Assembly: GCA_023055505.1 (NCBI GenBank)
Contig: JALIRH010000002.1
Location: forward strand, 56,168,733 to 56,232,732
DNA length: 64,000 nt
Source of the DNA: Callipepla californica brunnescens
Taxonomy: Eukaryota; Chordata; Aves; Galliformes; Odontophoridae
Reading direction: 5' to 3'
Notes under the pieces: generated by a model
Told to the model about the DNA's origin: nothing
Databases searched by the model: none
What the model saw: only the letters and a program-made list of their open reading frames with translations
Part shown: positions 22,739-34,182 of the stretch, piece after piece
Numbering within the stretch: the first letter of the stretch is position 1
How the letters are laid out: every line of letters starts with the position of its first letter
Made by a program: the position numbers and the translations under genes

Positions 22739-25700
22739 AAATCAAAGGAAGTCCGACCATATTCCTCTTTGAAGCTGATGGTATCATTTCAAAGTAACTG
22801 GGCCTTGTAGAATTTCAGGATGTGTCTGGGCTAACAACAGTTTAGACTAACGTACATGGTTTGCATAGCAGCAAAATTCAGATACAAATCTGGGTAAGTA
22901 TTTGAGAACAAGCAATGCTTTCAGTGCACTGTAGAAACATATCTTTCACCACACTTGTGGTCACCATCTTGTAACTACATGAACCATTACCAACTAGAGA
23001 GGACTGACAACCCACAATCTACCCACATACCTTGTCTCCTTAGGAACAAGAAACAATAGTAATTGAGCAGTTCACATCATTCGTTATGTTGGATCCATTG
23101 TAGTGGGATCAAAACATAATCCATTTTTACCACTGAATAATTCTGATGTATCCTTTGTTCAGAAACTTCTCTTCAAATAGTGGCACCAGTATGTTCATTG
23201 TTGAGCTATCATTATATTAATATATTCTCTACAACTCTTCTCTTTTTTGGCCTTTTAAATTACTGTTACTGTCAAAGTGATATCTATATTTTGTGAAAAG
23301 AACAGGAATGCAGTTTGTTTTTTGCTGTATATTCAGAAAACAAATCCCCTATCCCATAAGTCAACAAGCAACTTCCATTACTATTTCATGGCAATCAGAG
23401 CATTTGTGAAACTATAGTTCCATTTGCCACCCATAACACTCGCCTAAATTCTTCTGTTCTTCTTCAGAAAGCAGTCTGTAAAAAACTGAATTCATTTTTC
23501 CAAATCAGCTGAGGTTTTCGAAGTGACCACATAATTTGGCTTTTGGAGAAACTGTATGATTCTTTTCATTCATTTTCCTTTTTCCCCTGGATCCCCCAGA
23601 ATTGTTGAGCACAGGTGTTCGGGACATTAAAGTGAACACTAGAAGTTGTATTGTGCCATAGATCAAAACAGAACATCTATATGTTAACGCTCATCTCTCA
23701 CTTCAGAAAGGAACACATTCTGCATCCTGTGGAAAAAGCTGTGCAATTCCCAGACAGAGGCTGTACGTTATGAAGACCTCAGAGTTCTACATGCGTCTGA
23801 AACATGTAGGTTATACACATAATTTATTTCTTATTTTATAGTTCTCTTAAAGTCATCTCTGTCACATTACCCAACCCTTGCTACTGCTTGCAGCTAAGTT
23901 CAGACCTCCCTTGAGCAGAGGTACAGAGACTGAAAGGTTGTATAGGTTTAACAGTACCCACATTGTCATTGTGCAGTGAAGATCTCTGTGCAAGCTATCA
24001 GGAGCAGCTCCCTGTCCCATTTTTGATGCAGAGCTGCACAAACAGTCAGAGTGAACAGGATATGTCCTAAAAAGATATCTTCTGATCTTAATTATTCTCA
24101 TGTATTCCCATTGGATGGGTGGTCTCATTTTTGCCAGTGAAAAGGTGATTTCAGTTCTGCTCTGAACCCTGAATTTATAAACACGGCTTTCTTATTCTCC
24201 TCTACCATTTACCTCATGCATGATTTTATTGGACTTCACAAACCATGGGAATTGGTGGGTCATAAAGATTGAAACAGAATTGATTTTTTTATTTTTTTTC
24301 ACAGAATTCTGAGGAAACAATGCTATGCCTAACACTAACCAGCAGTGTTCAAATAAAATGCAGTTCCGAATTTTAGATACTCAACATATCTGGTATCTGA
24401 TGCATTGCTTGTTGTTTCCACAAAACAAGGGTTGAACACAGGGAATAGAATTTTAAATGTCAATTAATCTGTAGGAAAATACCTCCACAACTGTATTAAT
24501 GCCACATGTATAAAAATACAACACTAGGGAAAATACGGATAAAAACCTGTACTTAAATATAATAGTACATACTCTGCAAATAGAACAGTATATATACATA
24601 GCAAGTTCAGTGTATTTCTAAGAACTTAGCTCTTTGCAACAAAAAATACATGTAGTGCTAATTTCTTGTCATATGGTATCAAAACATAGCAAGAAATACT
24701 TATTTAAAAAAATAGCTGTTTAAGTATATAAACACATATATAGCTTGATACTGCATTAAAACAGATATGTAGGGTGCAAAGAGAGGGCATTCTACATGGA
24801 CCATACTAGGTCCTTCTTTGTTTCATGTACAAACTTGCTGGCTTCTGTTGCTTTCATGTAGTTTAATGCTAAACAGAAACAATCCATGCTTCAGCGTCCT
24901 CAATAGGTAAATGTCATCTTAGTCTACAGACAACATCCTTGGCAATTTTTTATCCCCCATTCCAGGCTATATATGTCCTTTTTTTTTTTTTTTCCAGAAT
25001 CTCCTCCCTCAAATCAATCCATTTGCACATATCACAAAAATACAGTGATTTTACAGTTGATTAACAGGTTTTCTGTAAGTCAGAAATCTGGTGATTTGCT
25101 TGAGTCAGATAGGCATCTGAAATTGGTACAAAACCACAGAGAATTTTTAATTTTTAAATAGTAATTCATAGAAAAGTAATGTTAAAATATTTTTCTTCAA
25201 TTTATTTGAAATAATCCTATCAAAAACTTCACATTCGAGTACTGGCTATTGTTACACATGCAACAACCAGAGATATTACAAAGGAGGCTTTATGCAAAAA
25301 TATGGAATGTATTCTCTAGATGTCAACCATTCACAAAATAATCTGATTTGTTAAGAACTTCTGACCTCTATATTGAGTAAGTGAAGCTCAAGGCCCAGAT
25401 CAAGAGGAAATTAAATAATAAATAAATTAGAGTTACAGAAGTACTGGAGTTGCTTGAATACTGGATATATTCAAGGCAGAAAACACCATTCACTTAGATT
25501 GTACGATCTTTTCAAGCTTGGTTTTCACATCTATTCATGACAACTGTGCTGTAGGAATTGCTTTCCAAAATTGTAAATTCAGCGTGAAAACCAAAGAGCA
25601 GATTTTGTTTGCAGGTTCTTGTCATACCTATATTCACATTAGAAGCACGACTTTCAGATTTTTCCTTAGCTACATATAATCACCATTTTCTTCCACTAAC

Positions 25701-27831
25701 TTTTGCTCTGCGCCTGTGTACAGAAAAAAAAAAGTCATTATATTGTGCATATCAAGCACCTATTAGGAATACTAAACAGAGCTGGAACTATAAAACTAAA
25801 GTAAGGTAAAGGTACTGGCACTGCTCTATCAACCTGCCCCACTAGATCCAGTTGTATTGTCCCTGGTAGTTTACACCACAGCTTCTCAAGCTCAGTTCGC
25901 TCTATGTCATGTTTCTTCACTGTGGTGAAGAACACATTTAAATATAAATGTTAGATGGCATCTTATAAGGAAATAAATTCCTTCAGTAGTCCTTTACTCT
26001 TCTCACCTTAATGAACAGGGATTCAACTCCCCATTTTCATCGTTTCTCACAATACATACATAAACAAATGTTTACCTCTTTAAGTTCCTTTGCTTTAATA
26101 GGTTGTCTGAAAGTTTGTTGTTCCCTCTTGCTCTGACCACTTCCTTATACTCTTAAAAAGACTAACAACAGTGCTTCCACAAGTGGTTTAGAAGCCTAGA
26201 AAAATGGCTCAGAATCACTGCCCTTATCCACTTCACCACTGAAATACTGATATATGTTTGCATGCCTTATACCAGAGCTGTAGTATCTATACTCAATCAG
26301 TGGTCTTCTAAAGCCAGCTCCTGGTGATTGAACATTATGACATGATTCTTGCTTGTTCTTTGGAGTTTCTGCTTTAGCCATGTCTATTTCTTCTTTTCAC
26401 TTATTTAAGTCTGCAGTTTTCTATCTTACACAGTATCTGCTAAGATAAGGGCTCCATCTCTGAATGGTAATGCAAACACAATTGAGCAAAATAAGGGCAG
26501 TCTTCAGATCTGCAAAATTGATCAATGTGATTCCACTGTATGGTGTGTCACAGATATAGTTCCAACTCATTTCCCACTTTAATATTTCAGTGTCAAGATA
26601 ATTTTAGTTTCAACATTGGAGGCAGTTACATCTTCCTTGAGTTCTTCTAGAGTTGATTTACTGTGTCTTCGGTGAGAGCACATACACTGATACCACATTT
26701 GGTCACAACTGGCTTCAAAAACAGTAACTATATGGATAAATTTTCATTCTCAAAGGTCCCATTTCTTTTCCATTCTTCAGAGATTAGGATGTGCTTTTGA
26801 GATAACTACTTCACCCTATTTGGATGGGATTTGGCTTTTGATGAGATCCAGATGTTCCACATTCTCAGCTCTAAGTCCATTTTCCACACCTGAGTAATTG
26901 TTGTTTGCCTGGGATAATTATTTGTCTTTTTGACAAAAGGAGAAGAATGCTCAGCCTTTGCACACTCACCAGGCTAGAAGACCAGATCCTGACTCTGACA
27001 CATCCTCCCTAGCCTGCCCATTTCAGAAGGTTCTGCTTGGAGAAGAACATTTGGCACAACTTCCAGGGCCATGGGAACACACAAGAGCTGCCACCATGAC
27101 TGGAGACTGATTTAGAGTAACAAATAGATGTAAGGGTGAGCAAAGCAGCTCACAAACAAGTGGCAGACAGAGGCAGAGCTATATTTATCAAGCAACACAT
27201 TCTGTCCACTCGTTGCTCATTCATCTTTAATGACTCTGTTTGTGAGTGTAACTGTATTTTTCTGCAGGGGTGTTTGAGAGTACATTTTTATGACTATCAT
27301 GGAGCAACATGGTAATTCCCCCAAAATAAAGCTTTTTGTTTGTTTGTTTGTTTGTTTGTTTAATTAAATTTCAGCCAAAAGATTTGGCTTCTCTGGAGAG
27401 AGCACAGAAGATCCTTTCTTAGATTTATGAAAAATTTTATAAACTAGACTTCTTCTGGGTCACAACATGCATAGAATCATTATTACTATTATTAACTGCT
27501 TTAATTTTAGACAATAAAATTAACTTCAAAGCAAATTTGAAATATTTGTTAAGAATAACCTCCTGTAGTAGAAAATAAACAGGACACTTGACACTTTGAA
27601 AATAGGAACCATATTCTTTCATCATTTTTATTTATAACCTCTAAATTACTCTTAAATCAGACATTATACAAAAAAGAAAGGATAACACTTTACTGGATGT
27701 GCTGCAACCCATTTTTAAAAGGATGGTCTAAATAGGTTGTAATATTATAATTGAATATTTATGGAATCTAGCAAGAATAGCTCAGAAAGCCTGAAAAACA
27801 TTTACCTGATTACTTTAGAAAGAATAAATAA
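22739..27831. other. Long gene-free AT-rich interval
   Basis: No exon, RNA gene or transposon was recognised in five kilobases. A T15 run followed by CCAG lies at 24979-24997 and looks like a splice acceptor, but no exon could be supported after it. A (GTTT)n microsatellite lies at 27338-27361. About 24500-24780 is exceptionally AT-rich with many TATA words. Confidence 0.55.
27338..27361. repeat. (GTTT)6 microsatellite
   Basis: Six perfect GTTT units follow GCTTTTT. There is no associated coding sequence. Confidence 0.9.
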
Positions 27832-27942
27832 GAATCATAGGAGTTGGAAGGGACCTTGGTAGCTAATACAGTCCAATCTCTCTTACTAAAGAAAGTTCGC
27901 TAGATTGGTTTGCATAGGAAAGCATCCAGGTGGGTTTGGATG
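27832..27942 (-). mobile_element. CR1 LINE 3' tail (-)
   Basis: AGAATCATAGGAGTTGGAAG, then 'ggaccttggtagctaatacagtccaatctc', and after a short variable part TTTGCATAGGAAAGCATCCAGGTGGGTTTGG. The last block corresponds to the 'ccaacccacctggatgc..tcctgtgcaacc' part of the CR1 3' region. The copy is about 110 bp long and heavily truncated. Confidence 0.88.
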
Positions 27943-28123
27943 CATGTGAATGAAAACTGAAGCTTTCATTGGCCAACAAAGAGTCTTAAGGAGCAAATAA
28001 GTAATGTCTTACTACTATGGTAGTAGAAAAAAGTATATTCCACACTCAGACCAATTCCATGAGTAAAAATAGAACAATAATATATCACTCAGAAAAAAAG
28101 AAAAAAGAATGATTGTTAGGCAA

Positions 28124-28157
28124 TTCTATGGCCACACAATTAGAATTGGATGCACCA
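28124..28157 (+). repeat. 34-bp direct repeat, copy 1
   Basis: The segment starts TTCTATGGCC and ends GGATGCACCA. It matches the copy at 29000-29033 at 32 of 34 positions; the differences are C/T at the ninth base and G/T at the twenty-sixth. It is not a simple repeat and matches no CR1 landmark. Confidence 0.9.
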
Positions 28158-28326
28158 TTAACATTTCACACATATTGCTCCAGACTAGAGACAAAAAATC
28201 CTGTGGCCCTACAGTTATTGTGGAAGCTGTGGTTGTTCATATCCTCTGCACCTTGTATCCCCCTATTATACCCCAATCATTTTACACAAAGTAATCAACT
28301 GCAATGTTTGATAGGGAATAAAGTTA

Positions 28327-28345
28327 CATATATATATATATAAAA
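28327..28345. repeat. (TA)n microsatellite, short
   Basis: About eight TA units, then AAATAATTAATATATATAAT, giving a generally AT-only stretch to about 28367. Confidence 0.8.
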
Positions 28346-28999
28346 TAATTAATATATATAATATCATTTATATGCACAGCAAACTGACAACTTTTATTCT
28401 ACATGTAAAGGATTAAATTATCCTAAAATACTAACATGGTTGGTCATGCAAAGAAATAGACATGGGATTCTTTGTGAAAACTGATGTCTGTTTTGAAAAC
28501 AGTGGTTTTTATGAATCTCTTCCAGACTTTGACTGATCTCATAGTAGAATATATAGGATAATGTTTTTCCCTTGCAGGCCTCAGCTGCCCTTGCATGGAT
28601 TTGCTGTTCACCATCAACAAAACTATCTACTCAAAGTAGGAATTTATTGAAAGCCAGCCAAACACTGAAAACTCACCCCTAGCTCACAACGACCAGAATT
28701 TGTAGGACATACAGTAGAGTGAAATGTGTACATTTAGAGCCTGCTTATTTGTGGTTATTTGAAACCAAAAGAAAACACATGTATCAGATATTAATATTTT
28801 GACTTGGGTGTGTACTCATGCTGCAATGATGAAAGAGGAACAAGGCACTGTCCACACCATCCTCAAAGTAAATGGCAACAGTCCAATGGACATAAATGTG
28901 GCCAAGATGTGTCAAGAATATTTCCCAGCTACATGATGACCTTCAAGTTTTCTTCCGTATACTCATTACAATGCAACTGACAGAAGAAACGGTACACTG

Positions 29000-29033
29000 T
29001 TCTATGGTCACACAATTAGAATTTGATGCACCA
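29000..29033 (+). repeat. 34-bp direct repeat, copy 2
   Basis: Second copy, starting TTCTATGGTC and ending TGATGCACCA, in the same orientation and 876 bp from the first copy. Flanking bases on both sides diverge quickly, so the shared unit appears to have sharp edges. Confidence 0.9.
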
Positions 29034-29662
29034 CACTAATGTGCTATGGGGCTTTCAGGAAGTAAAACCTTTACCTTCTCAGATTTTGCTGAAATCAGTT
29101 CCTTTTCTCACACAAAAGAAGGGCAGGACAGGGCAGAGCAAGGCAGGAAGCTGCAAAACCCAGCAAGCATAGTAATAGACACCATACCTTCTAAACACTG
29201 TCCTTTAAAACAGAGCCCTTAGAAAGCATCAAAAATGGAAACATATTTCATAAACAAAATTGGAGGCAGCTGCCAAACAGTATCTGCAATAATACAGTAA
29301 TGTGCCAAAATTATGCTACTGGCTGATCAGCTTCTCCTGTAATTTGGACACTGAATCAGATATTTTACATGATACTGCAGACACTGAGTTTATGGTTGCT
29401 TGGGTGCCCACTCACTTGCCCATTGCTCAGGCCTGCAAATACTGACAATAACTAATGTTAAACATAAGAAAAAATCCTCAAAGTCCAGTGGAAGGGTAAC
29501 AGACAAGACATCCAATGGAAAATCCAAACTAACATCAACAAAGATATTTAGGTTCTAAAATTTAGTTTCTTTACAAGGCTTTGTTTCTACATTGTAAGTA
29601 TTTTTCCATGAGATAACACCAGAAACACTGTTACAACAGTATCCACCTAGAAATCTTAATTT

Positions 29663-29677
29663 AAAAAAAAAAAAAAA
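29663..29677. repeat. A15 mononucleotide run
   Basis: Fifteen consecutive A, followed at 29699-29720 by further A-rich sequence (GAAAGGAAAAAAAAAAGG). Confidence 0.88.
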
Positions 29678-30875
29678 GCAGAACTGAATAGGAAATAAAG
29701 AAAGGAAAAAAAAAAGGAAAAGCCACTTTTTCCAAAACACCTCCAGAAAGACAAGAAGAGGTGAAAATTCTATGGATAACAAAAGCAAACAGTGAAAACC
29801 AGCATGAGAAGAAGGGATTGAATAAGATCCCAGCAGACAAGTTTTGGGCCAGCCAAGAGTGAAGAAGGAAAGATTACTTAAATAGCAAAGAAATAAAGCA
29901 ATGGGGAAAACTTTCAAGAACTGATAAAGAAATCCGTGTTAAAATATATGTATATATTCTCAGCAAGAGGTATGTAATGCATCATATTGCAAAGTAGAGT
30001 CAGTAAAAGAGATTACAGCTAATAACCATGCAGCTGAAGGAAGCTCTGACAGGGTCAAGGCACTGGAGGTAAGTCAGAAGATGCAATGTCGGAACACTGG
30101 AAAAAAACACAGAGCTACAGAGAGCTGTACCTGCCCCAAACAAAAGTGGCACAATAACTAAGCAGAATCCAGATTCTCTGTGGAGCACATGATTCTGTAT
30201 GTCAGTCATCAGGAGAAAGCTGAAAGTAAAACTTTTTTTCATGAAATCATTTCAGCTCTCTCTTCTATTTGCTTGCCCCAACACGTTAGATCTTTGAACT
30301 GTAAATTGTTCCATGTTCTTTCTCAAAAGAAAACTTCTTATAAATTTCTACTCACACTAAAGTTTATGGGAACAATATTTTGCATGCATATTGGCATCAG
30401 TCAACAGTATTTTATGTGTGTCTTGCAGACATTGATGGCGATGCACAACAAGGAGATTTTTGTGCTTAGGAGTGAAATGGTCACAGAGTGTTTCAAGATG
30501 GGACTAAAAGAAAATGTCATTGTTAATGAGAACAACTAAGATAAGAAAAAAGAGCCAGGTAGCACACAGAATGCAGTATAAATTCCTGAACATTAAGTTT
30601 TACCAAAGTGTCTGTGTTGTGCAATAAAACATCAAAATCTGCATTAAGATAGCAATAAATTTGCAAAGTAAAATGTTCAGTAGTTAAGAAATGTTTAAAA
30701 TACAGTTCTTTATGTAACTTTAACCAAGTTCCATTGTGCTTTTATATAACACTCAATATGCAAATTAACTAATTTTGTTCTATTTTTTCTGGTCAATTTC
30801 TATCCCAGTTTAGAAGTCAACCAGCAGGTATTCAGTCAGTCAGTCAATGAGGAACTCTAAGGCACTTAGAATTGA

Positions 30876-30990
30876 ATATCCCATTCCTGATGTAGTGGAA
30901 GATGTCACTGCCCATAGAAAGGGACTGAATCTGGATGATCTTTAAGGTCCCTTCCTACTCAAACCATTTTGTGCTTCTGTGATTCTACAA
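30876..30990 (+). mobile_element. CR1 LINE 3' tail (+)
   Basis: TATCCCATTCCTGATGTAGTGG leads to GATGTCACTGCCCATAGAAAGG and then CTGGATGATCTTTAAGGTCC, 'cttcctactcaaaccatttt' and the terminal TTCTGTGATTCTAC. Order and wording match the 3' end of a CR1-B-like subfamily. Only the last 115 bases remain. A short CAGT triplet repeat precedes it at about 30831-30842. Confidence 0.92.
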
Positions 30991-33380
30991 GCTCACTAAT
31001 GGTACTTATCACTGTAGCTTCTGAGTAAAGGAGTGTTTACTAATGTCATCTAATTTATCTTTTTATATAAGAGACAGGGCTGACTATCCCCAATTTACAT
31101 TGGGATGGGAGGAAAAAAAAGTCAATTAAAGAGAAAAATATTCATTACATTTGATTAGATGGATTAAAAGTTCTTAGTGAAGCATTTTATATATTCAGCA
31201 CTAGGGTTCTGTTGATTCATCCCAGTCTATCAGCAGATACAATATATGGCCTTGTCATAACCTGTAAAAGAAATGATGCAAAGCAACTTTTTTTCTCCTT
31301 TTTTAAAATATGTGACTTATTCACCTATTTTTACCAATGGAAGCAATAATTGGACAGAACTGGGGGGCAAGAAGTACACAAAGTACACAGAAGGTTTTTA
31401 ATTTAGATTGGTTGACTATTCTTCTGAAGATTATAAATGAAGAGTATGTGTTCATAACACATAGTGAATTATGCACCCATGGTAGATGTGGAACAGGGCT
31501 CTGGGGATAGATGTTTCCTGAAGCCATCCTCTCTGACTGTAACAGAAGAAGACACTGCTGGAATTTCTCCATGGGAATAGAGCTACAGAAACCACTCTGC
31601 GACAGTGGATAAAACATGTACATCACAGGGGCCGAACAGATCAGAGTCTAAAAACTAGAGGGGGAAATGATTTACTTGATACTAAAGCTACTACTTCAAA
31701 TCCAGGTCCAAGGACAGATTCCAGCACTTTCGTGCTTGTTAATTTTGTATATAGTAGGAGCAGCTGCTAAGCAGAGTGACCTGTACTTCTAGAAAGGGGT
31801 CTTGCTTCACCCTGTTTTATGAGTCAATTCATTGTCTCTTCAGATTTTGTCCATTTTAGCAGACAATTTTGTTGTGAACTTCTCTGTGCTTCTCTTGGAA
31901 TTTTCTTCTACTTTTCAGCCTTCTGGCTATATTTGTTAGACAGAGGGCCCAATCAGATAATTAACATAAAGAGCAGTGTTCACGCTAGAATTTAGGAGTA
32001 AACACCTTGATTTTATTTCCCTCGTTGTATGCCAACATTGTGGTTTCTTTACGGTTCACTCTTCAGCACCTTCTACTTACCTACTTGAGGTCTGTAGTTT
32101 ATGATTTCTTCATTACTACCTTTTTCCTTCCTCAAACTGTATAACTGCTCACTACAAATCCATTTTTTATGATCACTTTTCATACGTTCTTTTAGGCTCA
32201 GACTGAGCTCTAGAAGAAAGAGACAAGAAAATCAGTCTGTCTTGAAGAGGACGGGTCCTGACAAGGATAATTTAAACTGCTGGATGGCAAATGGGTTGCT
32301 TCAGCTAGATGCCCTCCATAGGGCATGTTGTTCAGGTTTGCTAAGAATACAGAGCAAAGGAACCCTAGGTGAGAACCTGCTTCTGTTCTTCACATATTAT
32401 GTTTTCTGCTGTCTGATAGAATTGTCTACAGTTCAGGCTGCCAAGGTACCAGGGGGAGAAGAGTGTTACAGAGAAGCCTGATAAGCAGAAAATTCACAGT
32501 ATCTTGAGGAAGCAAGGTTATGCATGTGGGCTAATGTTAAAGAAACATCTTTTAGCTAGAGAGCTGAAATAATCTGATAGAGTGTCTCTTCTTTGAGAGA
32601 CAACATGGGGGTCCTAGATGTCATTATCATATGTCTACTTTTAACAGTGGAACTACACTCTCATGAACTGAGTTTGAATGTTTGTTAGCCAGCAGATGTC
32701 TGCATAGTTAGAATTCCCTCATGGGTAAAGAACTATGTGGTTTTGAGTACCAGATGAGTTGATCCAGGATATGTTATTATTCTGATCGAGCCTGGTGGTC
32801 TCTAGAAGAAAACAATTCTATTTTCAGCTTATTTTCCTCTATCTGAATCTTCTCACAAGCTTGTAAATGAAAATTGCCATCAAACAGTATCTCACTGGTA
32901 CTGAAAACCTTGCTAGTCTTTGATGTCCCTCTTTTATCTTTCCAGTTGAACCCAGATATTTCTCTAGTGCTCTGTCTCTTCCCTTCTGTGTTCCCTCTTA
33001 AATACATTTATTCTATATCCTCAAGATAGTTCATGCTGTTTAGTATCACTAATAAAGTCTTCTGTCTTTGCCAAATTGCTGACATTAATTGAGAGCCAAC
33101 ATGTAGGTGAAAGTATGAAATGAAGCAACAAACTCTCTATTACGTTATCTTCATTCGAATAAAATATCCCTGTTGCTTGGCGGATACATATGTTACTGAA
33201 ATTCTGATAAAACTGTTACACTATGGAATTTAAAGTCAGTTTTATTGATTTAGTTCTTAAAACTTAATCAGGAAGATAAACCAAGAGACTCTGGAAAGTG
33301 GGTCATGAAGGCCTACAAGTCCAGCATATTTCCTGATCTAGAAAACAGAAGTCTGTTTGAGGCAGTTTGTTTTAGTACTG
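30991..33380. other. Gene-free interval
   Basis: No gene, RNA or repeat family was recognised. The longest frame, 31321-31626 on the minus strand (101 codons), has no recognisable domain. Confidence 0.55.
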
Positions 33381-33565
33381 TAGAATCATAGAAACACAGA
33401 ATCATTAAGGTTGAAAAAGACACTAAAATCATCTAGTCCAACTGTTAGCCCACCCCCACCATGCCCACTGACAAAGTCCCTCTGTGCCACATCCACACAG
33501 TTCTTGAACACTTCCAGGGATGGTGACTCTGGTTCCAAAGAAGGAATTTTTCCTAAGGAGCTCAC
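33381..33565 (-). mobile_element. CR1 LINE 3' fragment with ORF2 tail peptide (-)
   Basis: TAGAATCATAGAAACACAGAATC starts an inverted CR1 terminus with a duplicated octamer, as CR1 ends usually have. It continues 'attaaggttgaaaaagacactaaaatcatctagtccaactgttagccc' and CCATGCCCACTGACAAAGTCCC. The minus strand reads ESPSLEVFKNCVDVAQRD and GGLTVGLDDF, the end of CR1 ORF2 and the sequence just past it. Similarity is disturbed after 'ttccaaagaaggaatttttcc', where the usual 'cctgggcagcct' box is absent, and stops near 33565. Confidence 0.92.
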
Positions 33566-34029
33566 ATATACAAAATTTCTCACAGTTAATTCCATCGTCA
33601 ATCTGTTCCTAAAATGTTCCGTCTCTTGGCAGCCTCATTCAAAGAAACAGTCATGATTAGAAGTGGGAAAAAGTGCTTCCAGAATTGTAGTTTATCTCCA
33701 CCATCAAAGCAAGGAAATTTTATTATTATTCAAAGATGAACAGAAGAAGCCATACATCGTTGGCTCTCTTGCTCTTTTGTAATAGAACTGAAATAAGTTC
33801 TAGCAGTACCTCAAAAAGAGAAGTAAAGAACAAAAGTTTTGTAGGGTCCTATATGTTCTACTTCTTGGCCTCCCTACTGCTTGGAGCAGTCTAGCACAAT
33901 ACCTGTGTATATGTTAAGTAAATCCAGCATACTGCTTGTGCATTTGGGAAAGTAGCAGATGAACATGAAAAATTTGCGTCTCTTCATGGCAAAAGGAACT
34001 ACACAAAAGCAAAGAAAATGGAAAGAAAG

Positions 34030-34182
34030 CAAACATCACTCCTATCTTCACAGAAACCAAATATAATTTCAAAGGTAAGAGGGAAAATCCAGGGAGCTAC
34101 AGTTCAGTCCGCAGCAGATCAGTCTCTGCAAAGGTGTTGGAGCAACTGATCCTGGAAACCACTTCCAAACACCTGAAGAAAT
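34030..34182 (+). mobile_element. CR1 LINE ORF2 internal fragment (+)
   Basis: This piece has no CR1 3' end. In one open frame it reads ENPGSYSSVRS, then VSAKVLEQLILETTSKHLK. This corresponds to the conserved 'NPGNYRPVSLTSVPGKVMEQLI' block near the N-terminal part of the LINE reverse transcriptase domain. Just upstream, CATCACTCCTATCTTCACAG fits the preceding 'itPIFKKG' segment. The arginine-proline pair of that block is replaced by Ser-Ser. It is an isolated relic, truncated at both ends. Confidence 0.82.

Larger units (their letters stand above)
27943..30875. other. Gene-free interval with a 34-bp repeat pair
   Basis: No gene was recognised. A (TA)n patch lies at 28327-28370 and an A15 run at 29663-29677. 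The two 34-base copies at 28124-28157 and 29000-29033 are the only strong internal repeat. The reverse frame 29555-29917 (120 codons) is an artefact of A-rich runs and ends in poly-Phe. Confidence 0.55.

Noticed and set aside
24979..25161. T15-CCAG acceptor-like site followed by an open frame
   Set aside because: No matching exon, codon signal or downstream donor could be supported; long T runs followed by AG occur several times in the window (38202, 55976, 63707).
29555..29917. Reverse frame of 120 residues rich in Phe and Leu, suggestive of membrane segments
   Set aside because: The hydrophobicity comes from A-rich runs on the plus strand (A15 and A10 tracts).
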